Assembly: GCF_900177295.1 (NCBI RefSeq)
Contig: NZ_FWZX01000020.1
Location: 62,001-126,000, forward strand
Length of the DNA: 64,000 nt
Source: Tistlia consotensis USBA 355
GTDB taxonomy: Bacteria > Pseudomonadota > Alphaproteobacteria > Kiloniellales > DSM-21159
Direction of reading: 5' to 3'
This document shows positions 50,808 through 58,770 of this stretch, piece after piece. The notes below the pieces were generated by a model that was given only the letters and a program-made list of their open reading frames with translations, ran no database searches and was not told the origin of the DNA. The first letter of the stretch is position 1, and every line of letters starts with the position of its first letter. The translations under genes and the position numbers were made by a program.

Positions 50808-53549
50808 TCAGCGCGGCAGGGCGCCCGGCGTGCCGGACGCGCGCTCGGCCAGGCCCAGCTCCTGCAGCCGCAGCACGGCCTGGGTGCGGTTCGAGACGCC
50901 GAGCTTCCCGAAGATGTTCTTCAGGTGCCACTTCACCGTGTCCGGCGCCACCGCCAGCGTGCGCGCCAGGTCGCGGTTGCTGTGGCCGTGGCTGAGCAGC
51001 CGGATGACCTCCGTCTCGCGGCTGCTGAACTGCGGCGCCTGGCTGCGCAGCCGGCGCGTGACCGGCGAGGCCGGGCGCCCGCGCCGCTCGGCGAGCACGA
51101 GGCCGACGAAGCGCCCGGCTTCGCCGTCGTCGCTCCAGGAGGCGACGTGCTCGCGGCCGAAGGCGAGCAGCTCCTGGGCCGCCTCGCCTTCGTCGATCAG
51201 GCTGCGCAGGGCGCCCTGAGGCGCGCAGAGCGCGACGACGTCGACGATCGCGGCCAGGGCTGAAAGCGCGTCGCCGGCCCGATAGGAGGCCGTCGCCTCG
51301 AGGACGCGGACCTGGCCGAGGCGCCGGAGCCGCTCGTCCCGCCGCAGCCGCTCGGCCAGGGGCGCGAGCACGCGCAGCGCGGCCTCCGGCCGGTTCTCCG
51401 CGATCTGCAGGCGCGCGAAGGCCATGTGCTCCAGCTCCTGGGCCGGGACCGCGGCCCGGCTGCCGGTCACCCGCGCCTCGTCGAGGCCGCGCGCGCGCAG
51501 CGCGAGGCGCGCGGCGCGCACGTCGCCGCGCGCGAGGAGCAGCTTGACCCGTTCGTGCAGCGCGCTGGAGAACAGCCGCCGATAGCGCATCTCGAGGCCC
51601 TGCCGCTCGGCGTTCTCCAGGACGGCCAGGGCCTCGTCGAGCCGCCCGTGGGCGGCCGCGAGACGGGCGACGTGCAGCTTGCAGGCCATCTCGTGGACCA
51701 CCAGGCCGCATTCCTCGATGACCTGCCGGTGCCGAGTGAGAAGCGTCTCGGCGCCGGCCAGATCGTTCCACTCGTAGAGGATCTCGGCCTCGAAGATGCC
51801 GACCATGGCGTCGGCGTAGGACCCGACGCCGACCTGCTCGCGCGCACGCTGGGCGGCGCGGGCGAAGATGCGGTGCGCCTCCTGGAGATTGCCGGCGGCC
51901 TTCTCGACGAGCCCCAGGATGAGGTCGGAGTAGACGGTGCCGAAGACCGACGGCGCGACCTCGTGACGGTCCCGCGCCTTCAGGCAGGCGATGCGCGCTG
52001 CCTCGAGCTCGCCCAGGGAATAGTGGCAGAACCCGAGGACGTTCTGCAGCGTGCCCTCGCAGAACGCCTCGCCTTTCGGAAGACGCTGGGGCCAGCCCCG
52101 GGCGATCCTCAGGGCCGTGGCGGAGCGGTCCGCGGCGCTCGCCACGCCGGCCGTCAGGACGCGCAGCTCCGTGCGGAGCTGCTGGCGCTCGCCGTCCGAC
52201 AGCAGGCCGCGCCGCTCCCAGTCCGCGATGGCGTCGCGCGCCGACTTGAGGATCTTGGCGGCGGGCCGCGGCCGGCTCATGTGGAAGCAGACCCAGACCT
52301 GCGCGAGCTGCAGCCGCGGCCGGCTGGCCAGGACGGCCGGCGGCAGGCCGCTCAGCCACTCGCGGACCCGCGTGATGTGGCTCTCGCGGATCAGCGCCAT
52401 GCAGCAGTCCTCGACGAGGCCCGCCGCCAGGGCGTCGTCGCCGGCGGCGAGCGCGTGCTGGACCGCATCGGCGGGCAACTCGTTCCGGGCGAGCCAGTGC
52501 GCCGCCCGCAGGTGCAGCGCCGCCAGCTCCTCCGGACGGCTGCGGGCGAGCAGCGAGCGCAGCAGCTCGGAGAAGAGATGGTGGTAGCGGAACCAGACGC
52601 CCTCGCCGTCGAGCGGGATCAGGAACAGGTTGGCCGCTCCGATCCGGCGCAGCAGCCGCTCGCCGTCGCTCGCGCCGGTCACGGCGGCGGCGAGCGGCGG
52701 CGAGAAGCGGCCGAGGATCGAGGTCTTCAGCAGGAAGTCCAGGAGGTCGGGCGGCAGGCGCGCGATGACCTCGTCGACCAGGAACCCGGCGATGTCGCGC
52801 TCGGCACCCGAGAAGCGCCGGATGAAGGCCTCGCGCTCCGAGCGGCCGTCGAGCGACAGCGAGGCCAGCTGCAGCCCGGCGATCCAGCCCTCCGTGCGGT
52901 GCTGCAGGAACAGGATGTCCGAGGGATCGAGCTCGAGGTCCTGCAGCTCGTTCAGGAAGCTCTCGGTCTCCTCCAGTGAGAAACGGAGACTCGTCTCGTC
53001 GAGCCGGACGATCTGCCCCCTGACCAGCAGGTTGCCGGTGCGCAGCGGCACCTGGCCGCGCGTCGCCAGGACGAGGTGCAGGACGGGCGGCGCATAGGTC
53101 AGCAGTCCCTCGATGAAGCGCGCGATCTCCGGCGAGGTCAGGTGGTGGCTGTCGTCGAGGATCAGCACGAGCTGGTCCTGCCGGCCGCTCAGGTCGTTGA
53201 TCAGCACGGTCAGGACCGAATCGACGGGCACCAGCGGGCTCGAGCGCAGCAGGCTGGACAGCGTCGCGCCGAGCGAGGGATCGGCCCGGTTGATGGCCGC
53301 GCTCAGGTAGTCGAGGAAGCGGCCGAGATCGTCGTCGCCCTCGTCCAGCGAGACCCAGCCGACGGCCGCCCCGCGCCGTCGCAGGTCCTCGGCCCACTGG
53401 CCGAGCAGCGTGCTCTTGCCGAAGCCCGCCGGCGCCGAGACCAGCGCCAGCTTGCCGCCGAGCACGACGTCGAGCTGACGCAGCAGCGCCGGCCGGCGCA
53501 CCAGGCCCTCCCTGAGCGGCGGCGGATGCAGCTTGGTCTCGATGAGCAT
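50808..53549 (-). CDS. MalT/LuxR-type ATP-dependent transcriptional activator
   Basis: A 913-residue STAND-type regulator. The Walker A motif SAPAGFGKSTLLGQW is near residue 40, and LVLILDDSHHLTSPEI is the Walker B region. A winged helix and long helical repeats (MalT/LAL-like TPR region) follow. The C-terminal LuxR HTH runs FSSRETEVIRLLSHGHSNRDLA and then VKWHLKNIFGKLGVSNRTQA. Such proteins are activated by a ligand and ATP. It lies between the cyclase gene (13 bases upstream) and the deacetylase/importer genes it probably controls. Frame upstream of 53549 is not needed. Confidence 0.95.
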   Translation of the reverse strand: MLIETKLHPPPLREGLVRRPALLRQLDVVLGGKLALVSAPAGFGKSTLLGQWAEDLRRRGAAVGWVSLDEGDDDLGRFLDYLSAAINRADPSLGATLSSLLRSSPLVPVDSVLTVLINDLSGRQDQLVLILDDSHHLTSPEIARFIEGLLTYAPPVLHLVLATRGQVPLRTGNLLVRGQIVRLDETSLRFSLEETESFLNELQDLELDPSDILFLQHRTEGWIAGLQLASLSLDGRSEREAFIRRFSGAERDIAGFLVDEVIARLPPDLLDFLLKTSILGRFSPPLAAAVTGASDGERLLRRIGAANLFLIPLDGEGVWFRYHHLFSELLRSLLARSRPEELAALHLRAAHWLARNELPADAVQHALAAGDDALAAGLVEDCCMALIRESHITRVREWLSGLPPAVLASRPRLQLAQVWVCFHMSRPRPAAKILKSARDAIADWERRGLLSDGERQQLRTELRVLTAGVASAADRSATALRIARGWPQRLPKGEAFCEGTLQNVLGFCHYSLGELEAARIACLKARDRHEVAPSVFGTVYSDLILGLVEKAAGNLQEAHRIFARAAQRAREQVGVGSYADAMVGIFEAEILYEWNDLAGAETLLTRHRQVIEECGLVVHEMACKLHVARLAAAHGRLDEALAVLENAERQGLEMRYRRLFSSALHERVKLLLARGDVRAARLALRARGLDEARVTGSRAAVPAQELEHMAFARLQIAENRPEAALRVLAPLAERLRRDERLRRLGQVRVLEATASYRAGDALSALAAIVDVVALCAPQGALRSLIDEGEAAQELLAFGREHVASWSDDGEAGRFVGLVLAERRGRPASPVTRRLRSQAPQFSSRETEVIRLLSHGHSNRDLARTLAVAPDTVKWHLKNIFGKLGVSNRTQAVLRLQELGLAERASGTPGALPR

Positions 53550-53562
53550 GGCTCGCCGGGCC

Positions 53563-54792
53563 TCAGGCCAGCGTGTAGAGATGCTGGGCCTCGGAGACGC
53601 CGCGCAGGGCGAAGCGGCCGACCGAGGCCAGGGGCAGGTCGTCATCCGCGACCATCCCGGCGAAGCGCGCCGAGAGCAGCAGCGGCCGGCGCACCGAGCT
53701 GCAGAGCGCCATGATCCGGGCGGCCTCGTTGACCGCCGGCCCGATCACCGTGAAGTCGAGCCGGTCGGCGCTGCCGATGTTGCCGAAGTAGACGTAGCCG
53801 AGGTGCAGGGCGAGATAGAAGTCGGTGGTCCGCCGGCCCTCGGCGGCGCGCGTCTCGTTGAGCGCGGCGACCAGCCGGCGCGCCTCCCGCTCGGCCCGCA
53901 GTGCGGCGCGGCAGGCGGCGGCGGGATCGTCCCCGGCCGGGAAGATCGCCAGCAGGCCGTCGCCCATGAACTTCAGCACGTCGCCGCCCTCGCCCCGGAT
54001 CGCCTCGACCAGGGCGCCCGAGTAGGCGTTGAGGAAGGGAATCAGCTCGGCCGGCTCCAGTGCCTCGCTGTGCGCCGTGAAGCTCATCAGGTCGCTCGAC
54101 CAGAGCACCGCCTTGATCTCGCTGGCGACGCCGCGAAGGATGCCGCCCTCCATGACCCGGGCGGCGGCGTTGCGGCCGAGATAGGTCTCGGCGATGGTCG
54201 TCGAGATGCTCTGCAGCTCGTTGCACTTGAGCGCCAGCGCCAGGACCGGCGAGAGCCGCCGGATCGTCGCGATCGCGGCGTCGGAGAAGCCCTCGGGCGC
54301 GCGGGTCATCCAGGAGGAGTAGATGCAGGTCATCTCGCCGACGCTGCCGCTGTCCTCGAAGCGCTCCACCACCACGAGGTAGTCGGTGAAGCCGGCGTCG
54401 CGGAACTCGCAGAGGGCCGCCAGTTCCGGCTCCTCGCCGGGGCGGAGCCGCCAGCGGCAGTCCTCCAGGCCGTGGCGCTCCAGGTGGTAGTAGGTCGTGG
54501 CCTGCCAGCGCGTGACGTCGTAGTCGCGGCCGTAGGTCATGGTGTCGGCGCCGGCCTCGCCACCAGCCTCGCCATCGACCCAGCGGAACACCGAGCCCTC
54601 GTGCACGGGATGCAGCGTGTCGACCATCGCGGTCATGCGGCCGAGCGGGATGCCGGCGGCGACCATGCGCTCGGCAAGGCCGCCGACCAGCTCCTGGGAC
54701 GCCAGGCCCTTGAGGGCGGTGCGCTCCAGCCACTCGGCGATCGCGCCGAGCGCCGGCTTCTCGGTACGGGACGACAGGGACTGTTCGCTCAT
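53563..54792 (-). CDS. Class III adenylate/guanylate cyclase domain protein
   Basis: A 409-residue protein with an N-terminal sensor-like region (about 200 residues, ending near IYSSWMTRAPEGFSD) and a C-terminal cyclase domain. The domain has the two metal-binding aspartates in LWSSDLMSFT and KFMGDGLLAIF, and the later FGNIGSADRLDFTVIGPAVNEAARI. It probably makes cAMP, although purine specificity was not assessed. It starts the long minus-strand run, 13 bases before the LuxR gene, so a cyclic-nucleotide signal may act together with the ATP-dependent regulator. The N-terminal domain is unidentified. Confidence 0.92.
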   Translation of the reverse strand: MSEQSLSSRTEKPALGAIAEWLERTALKGLASQELVGGLAERMVAAGIPLGRMTAMVDTLHPVHEGSVFRWVDGEAGGEAGADTMTYGRDYDVTRWQATTYYHLERHGLEDCRWRLRPGEEPELAALCEFRDAGFTDYLVVVERFEDSGSVGEMTCIYSSWMTRAPEGFSDAAIATIRRLSPVLALALKCNELQSISTTIAETYLGRNAAARVMEGGILRGVASEIKAVLWSSDLMSFTAHSEALEPAELIPFLNAYSGALVEAIRGEGGDVLKFMGDGLLAIFPAGDDPAAACRAALRAEREARRLVAALNETRAAEGRRTTDFYLALHLGYVYFGNIGSADRLDFTVIGPAVNEAARIMALCSSVRRPLLLSARFAGMVADDDLPLASVGRFALRGVSEAQHLYTLA

Positions 54793-54820
54793 GGCCGGGA
54801 CGATAGCACGGTCAGGCTGT

Positions 54821-54850
54821 TTGCCGTGTGACCTCCGAGCCGGCTATATG
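54821..54850 (+). promoter_or_regulatory. Candidate promoter of the agmatinase-family gene
   Basis: TTGCCG at 54821-54826 and TATATG at 54845-54850 form a sigma-70-like pair with 18-base spacing, in the 98-base gap between the divergent cyclase gene and the agmatinase-family gene. The -10 box is about 40 bases upstream of the ATG. It is the only AT-rich segment of the gap. No operator symmetry was recognised. Confidence 0.4.
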
Positions 54851-54890
54851 CGGTGCAGCATCCACCCCCGAACCGCCAGGGCCGCCGTCC

Positions 54891-55847
54891 ATGTCCCAGA
54901 AGTTCCAGCCGATCGACGCCAGCGCCGTGCCCCGCTTCGCCGGCCTGCCGACCTTCATGCGCCTGCCCCACGTCACCGACCCGGGCCTGGTCGACGTCGC
55001 GCTGATCGGCGTGCCCTGGGACGCCGGCACGACCAACCGCGCCGGCGCCCGCCACGGCCCGCGCGAGATCCGCAACCAGTCGAGCTTCATGCGCGCCGTG
55101 CACCACGTCAGCCGCATCGCGCCCTACGAGCTCTGCCGGGTCGCCGACCTGGGCGACGCGCCGGTCAATCCCTTCGACATCCACGACACGATGGACAGGA
55201 TCACCGGCTTCGTCTCGGAGATCGTCGCGGCCGGCGCCGTGCCGCTGTCGGCCGGCGGCGACCACCTCTGCTCGCTGCCGCTGCTGCGCGCCGTCGCCAG
55301 GGACCGGCCGGTCGGCCTGGTCCACTTCGACGCCCACAGCGACACCAACGACGCCTACTTCGGCGACAACCGCTACACCCACGGCACGCCCTTCCGCCGC
55401 GCCGTCGAGGAGGGCCTGGTCGACCCGACGCGCACGATCCAGATCGGCATCCGCGGCTCGATCTACGGCGCCGACGACATGGCCTTCGCCGAGGAAAGCG
55501 GCATGCGCGTCGTCTACATCGAGGAGTACTTCGAGCTCGGCCCGGCGAAGGTCGTCGAGGAGATCCGCCGGGTCGTCGGCAGCGGCCCGGCCTACGTCAC
55601 CTTCGACGTCGACGGCATCGATCCGGCCTTCGCGCCGGGCACCGGCACGCCGGAGATCGGCGGCTACACCACCCACGAGGCGCAGGTCATGGTACGCGGC
55701 CTGCAGGGCCTCGACCTGGTCGGCGGCGACGTCGTCGAGGTCGCCCCGCCCTTCGACCCGAGCGGCGGCACCGCCCTGGTCGGCGCGACCCTGATGTTCG
55801 AGATCCTCTGCGTGCTGGCCGAGGCGCGGGCGAAGCGCGGCGGCTGA
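54891..55847 (+). CDS. speB: Agmatinase/guanidinobutyrase-family ureohydrolase
   Basis: A 318-residue arginase-fold enzyme. The manganese-binding motifs are all visible: GGDHL, HFDAHSDTND and TFDVDGIDPAFAPGTGTPEIGG. It hydrolyses a guanidino group to urea and an amine: agmatine to putrescine in SpeB, guanidinobutyrate in GbuA, guanidinopropionate in GpuA. The length and motif set fit all three, so the symbol is tentative. It is divergent from the cyclase/LuxR/deacetylase/importer run, which supports a polyamine or guanidino theme. Confidence 0.9.
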   Translation: MSQKFQPIDASAVPRFAGLPTFMRLPHVTDPGLVDVALIGVPWDAGTTNRAGARHGPREIRNQSSFMRAVHHVSRIAPYELCRVADLGDAPVNPFDIHDTMDRITGFVSEIVAAGAVPLSAGGDHLCSLPLLRAVARDRPVGLVHFDAHSDTNDAYFGDNRYTHGTPFRRAVEEGLVDPTRTIQIGIRGSIYGADDMAFAEESGMRVVYIEEYFELGPAKVVEEIRRVVGSGPAYVTFDVDGIDPAFAPGTGTPEIGGYTTHEAQVMVRGLQGLDLVGGDVVEVAPPFDPSGGTALVGATLMFEILCVLAEARAKRGG

Positions 55848-55909
55848 GGGGAGCAGGGCCAGGCCCGCGGCCCCCTCACCTCACCCTCCCACGCGTCGCG
55901 TGGGCCCCT

Positions 55910-56000
55910 CCCTCTCCCCTCCCCAAGGGAGCGGAGAGGGACTGTTGGCCGTTGCGTCGCCGTTCGACTCCCTCTCCGCTCCCTTGGGGAGGGGAGAGGG
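55910..56000. repeat. Large perfect inverted repeat between convergent genes
   Basis: Two 32-base arms, 55910-55941 and 55969-56000, are perfect reverse complements separated by a 27-base loop. Outside them the sequence is also partly complementary (CCTCACC on the left, GGGGTGAGG on the right). The arms are made of CCCTCTCC/GGAGAGGG-type motifs, the style of dispersed palindromic elements in alphaproteobacteria. Position between convergent genes suggests a bidirectional terminator; other copies in the genome are expected but not visible here. Confidence 0.85.
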
Positions 56001-56036
56001 TCGGGGTGAGGTGTGGGGAAGCGGCCTCCCCGTTCC

Positions 56037-56987
56037 TCAGTCGCCGGCCTTGGTCAGCTCGGCCATGTCCTCGGCGGACAGCGTCAGGCTCGCCGACTTC
56101 ACCAGGCTGTCGAGCTGGCCGCGGCTGGTCGCGCTGGCGATCGGCGCGGTGATGCCCGGCCGGGCCATGACCCAGGCCAGCGCGACCTCGGCCGGCTTGG
56201 CGCCGTGCCGCCCGGCGACAGCCTCGAGCGCAGAGATGATCCGGAAGCCGCGCTCGTTCAGGTACTTCTCGACCCGCTGGCCGCGCGCCCGGCCGGCGAG
56301 GTCGTCCTTCGAGCGGTACTTGCCGGTCAGGAAGCCGGCGCCGAGGCTGAAGTAGGTGATGACCCCGATCTCCTCGCGCTGCACGAGGTCGCAGAGCAGC
56401 CCCTCGAACTCGGCGCGGTCGTAGAGGTTGTAGCAGGGCTGCAGGGTCTCGTAGCGCGGCAGGCCCTTGTCGCGGGCGACGGCCAGCGCCTCGCCGAGCT
56501 GCTGGGCGTCGAGGTTCGAGCAGCCGATCGCCCTGACCTTGCCCTGCTCGAGCAGCCTGGCGTAGGCGCCCAGCGTCTCCTCGTAGGGCGTCTTCGGGTC
56601 GGGCCAGTGCGACTGGTAGAGGTCGATCCGCTCGACCTGCAGGCGGCGCAGCGACGCCTCGACCTCCTCGACGATCCAGCCGGCCGAGAGGTCGTTGTGA
56701 CCCTGGCCCATGTCCGAGCCGACCTTGGTCATGATCAGCACCTTGTCGCGCTTCGCCGGGTTGGCCTTCAGCCACCTGCCGATGACCGCCTCCGACTCGC
56801 CGCCCGAGTGGCCGGGCGCCCAGCGCGAGTAGGAATCGGCCGTGTCGATGGCGTTGAAGCCGGCGTCGACGAAGCCGTCGAGCAGCTCGAAGCTGGTCTG
56901 CTCGTCGGCGGTCCAGCCGAAGACGTTGCCGCCGAAGACGAGCGGCGCGATCTCGAGGCCGGAGCGGCCGAGGGGACGTTTCTGCAT
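56037..56987 (-). CDS. Aldo/keto reductase
   Basis: A 316-residue AKR of the potassium-channel-beta/aldo-keto type. The catalytic tetrad is seen in AIDTADSYSRW (Asp, Tyr), LIMTKVGSDM (Lys) and YQSHWPDPKT (His). The cofactor-binding tail SATSRGQLDSLVKSA is present. It reduces aldehydes or ketones with NADPH. The ATG at 56987 has GGGAGAG upstream; the frame to 57149 is not used. Neighbour links are unclear; it converges on the agmatinase-family gene. Confidence 0.93.
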   Translation of the reverse strand: MQKRPLGRSGLEIAPLVFGGNVFGWTADEQTSFELLDGFVDAGFNAIDTADSYSRWAPGHSGGESEAVIGRWLKANPAKRDKVLIMTKVGSDMGQGHNDLSAGWIVEEVEASLRRLQVERIDLYQSHWPDPKTPYEETLGAYARLLEQGKVRAIGCSNLDAQQLGEALAVARDKGLPRYETLQPCYNLYDRAEFEGLLCDLVQREEIGVITYFSLGAGFLTGKYRSKDDLAGRARGQRVEKYLNERGFRIISALEAVAGRHGAKPAEVALAWVMARPGITAPIASATSRGQLDSLVKSASLTLSAEDMAELTKAGD

Positions 56988-57123
56988 GAGGCTCTCCCAG
57001 CTGTGTCGGAGCCCGCGGGCGGTGCCGGCGGGCGTCACGGCATACCTAGTCGAGCCGGGCCGGACGCGAAAGCCCGGGGCCCCTGCAGCCAGGGCAGGGC
57101 AGCCGACCGCCCGCGAAAGGTGC

Positions 57124-57342
57124 TCAGCGCTGCGCGACCCTGCGCGCATGGCGCCGTGCGCTCTCGACGACCAGCAGCAGACAGCCGACCAGCAGGATGC
57201 CGCCGCCGACCAGCGGGTCGAGCTGCGTGCCGTCGGCCACGACCGCCGAGACGGCGACCACGGCCAGCACCGCCGCCGACAGGCGCGCGTCGCCGACGAA
57301 CATGCCGACCAGCTCCTTCAGGACCTCGGCGATCAGGCTCAT
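57124..57342 (-). CDS. Small membrane protein, third gene of the ChrB-like operon
   Basis: A 72-residue protein with two hydrophobic helices: LSAAVLAVVAVSAVVA and PLVGGGILLVGCLLLVVESA, ending in a basic tail. The ATG shares one base with the stop of the COG4280-like gene (TGATG), so the two are tightly coupled; a GTG three bases upstream is an alternative start. Not recognised; a subunit of the membrane protein above is an inference from coupling alone. Confidence 0.75.
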   Translation of the reverse strand: MSLIAEVLKELVGMFVGDARLSAAVLAVVAVSAVVADGTQLDPLVGGGILLVGCLLLVVESARRHARRVAQR

Positions 57343-58088
57343 CACGCGGCCTCCGGCAGGGCGCGGCGCGCGACGGCCACTGCCGTCAGCCCCGCGCCGA
57401 GGAACAGCAGGGCGAAGAGCGGCAGGGCCAGATCGCCGCCCGGCCAGGCGGCGCCCAGCCCCTCCCCGGTCCAGAACACGCCGAAGGAGGAGAGCATGAC
57501 TCCGACGCCGAACTTCAGGGTGTTCTCGGGCACGCGGGCCAGCGGCCGGTGGACCGCCGCGCCGACCGCCAGCACCAGCAGGCAGGCGCCCAGCGCCCCG
57601 GCGCCGGCCGGCAGCAGCAGGCCGCGCCCGGCCCCGACCGCGACGACGATGAAGACCACCTCCAGGCCCTCCAGCAACACCGCCTTGAAGGCGGTCAGGC
57701 CGGCCAGCCAGGCCAGCGAAGCGTGACGGCGCCGGGCCTCGGCGTCGAGCTCGGCGGTCTCGCGCGCGAAGATCGCGTCCTCGTCGTGCAGCGGGATGAC
57801 GCCGGCCGCGCGCAGCGCCGCCTTGCGCAGCCAGCCGATGCCGAACAGCAGCAGCAGGACGCCGATGACCAGCTGCAGCAGGCCGAGCGGCACCCGGCCG
57901 AGCAGCGGCCCGAGCGCCAGCACGATCGCGCCGAGCACCGCCAGCGCCGTCGCCGTGCCGAGGGCGGCCGGTCGCCAGCCGCGCAGCGTCGCGACGGCGA
58001 GCACGATGGTGAAGGCCTCCACGACCTCGACCAGGGAGGCCAGGAAGGCGGCGCCGACGGCCGGCGCGGCGGTGGACCAGGCGATCAT
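57342..58088 (-). CDS. COG4280-like membrane protein with FTR1-like glutamate motifs
   Basis: A 248-residue protein with six or seven hydrophobic helices. Two similar glutamate-rich helices stand out: LASLVEVVEAFTIVLAV near the start and AVLLEGLEVVFIVVAV in the middle. The second looks like the REGLE helix of FTR1 iron permeases, although the first residue is Leu and no REGLE proper exists. Together they suggest two halves with a metal or cation path. Related predicted membrane proteins are uncharacterised (COG4280-like). It is followed by the small membrane protein and preceded by the ChrB-like gene, 16 bases apart. Function unknown. Confidence 0.72.
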   Translation of the reverse strand: MIAWSTAAPAVGAAFLASLVEVVEAFTIVLAVATLRGWRPAALGTATALAVLGAIVLALGPLLGRVPLGLLQLVIGVLLLLFGIGWLRKAALRAAGVIPLHDEDAIFARETAELDAEARRRHASLAWLAGLTAFKAVLLEGLEVVFIVVAVGAGRGLLLPAGAGALGACLLVLAVGAAVHRPLARVPENTLKFGVGVMLSSFGVFWTGEGLGAAWPGGDLALPLFALLFLGAGLTAVAVARRALPEAA

Positions 58089-58104
58089 CGTGAAGCTCCT
58101 TCCC

Positions 58105-58644
58105 TCAGCGGTTCTCGTCGTGGGCCTCGAAGACCCGCTTGGCGTAGTCGTCGAGCAGCGCCTCGCAGCCCTTCAGCCGCTCCTCCGCCTCGGCCACGCG
58201 CACGCCGCCGTAGAAGTCGAGCTTGCGGATCTTGGCGAGCCAGCCCTGCAGCTTCTTGAGGTCGACGTCGTTCTCCTCTAGCTCGGCGTAGGTGTAGTGG
58301 TCGGCCGCGACCTCCTTGGCGAGGTCGCGCTCGAAGTCGTCGCACTTGTCGATGAACTCCTCGTAGGCGTCGTCGCGGTCGGCCTTGAAGCGCGCCACGA
58401 CCTTGTCCTCCTGCGTTCTGTCGAGTGCGACCGTCTCGAGGATCACCGACTCGCCCGCCATGCCCGCGATGTCGTTCTCCAGCATCTTGAGCCGGCGCAC
58501 GTGATCGTCCGTCTTCGGCAACAGGCAGACGCCGCCCTGCAGGTAGACCGCGCCCATGCCCTTGAGGCGGCGCCACAAGGCGATGCGCTTGGCGGCCGGC
58601 TCGGCCGGGACTTTGTAGGTCAGGAGAAGCCAGGTCATGTCCAT
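58105..58644 (-). CDS. Chromate-resistance ChrB N-terminal-domain-like protein
   Basis: A 179-residue protein resembling the ChrB N-terminal domain: TWLLLTYKVPAEPAAKRIALWRRLKGMG (in pieces) and YLQGGVCLLPKTDDHVRRL. It has no ChrB C-terminal domain (full ChrB is about 310 residues) and no ChrA chromate pump is nearby. ChrB proteins sense chromate and regulate; this short form may act alone as a DNA-associated protein or do something else. The C-terminal half is helical, rich in Glu/Asp/Lys. It starts at the first ATG (58644); a second at 58638 is possible. Confidence 0.78.
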   Translation of the reverse strand: MDMTWLLLTYKVPAEPAAKRIALWRRLKGMGAVYLQGGVCLLPKTDDHVRRLKMLENDIAGMAGESVILETVALDRTQEDKVVARFKADRDDAYEEFIDKCDDFERDLAKEVAADHYTYAELEENDVDLKKLQGWLAKIRKLDFYGGVRVAEAEERLKGCEALLDDYAKRVFEAHDENR

Positions 58645-58654
58645 TGCCGTTTCA

Positions 58655-58683
58655 GCTATACTGTTACGGCCGTAACAAATAAA
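58655..58683 (-). promoter_or_regulatory. Promoter with operator palindrome in the spacer, before the ChrB-like operon
   Basis: On the minus strand, TTTATT (58683-58678) and TATAGC (58660-58655) form a -35/-10 pair with 17-base spacing. The spacer is almost exactly the perfect 16-base palindrome TGTTACGGCCGTAACA (58662-58677). Such placement means a bound dimer would block or reshape the promoter, the arrangement of TetR-type repressors and of MerR-type activators. The start codon is 11 bases beyond the -10 box, so the mRNA leader is very short. Confidence 0.6.
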
Positions 58684-58770
58684 ACGAAACGAATCCGCAG
58701 CCGAAACTCCGGGCGGCCCGGTACCTGCCGCCCCCGGGACAGCGCGGTCGCGGTCCGCCCCCCATGTCGA

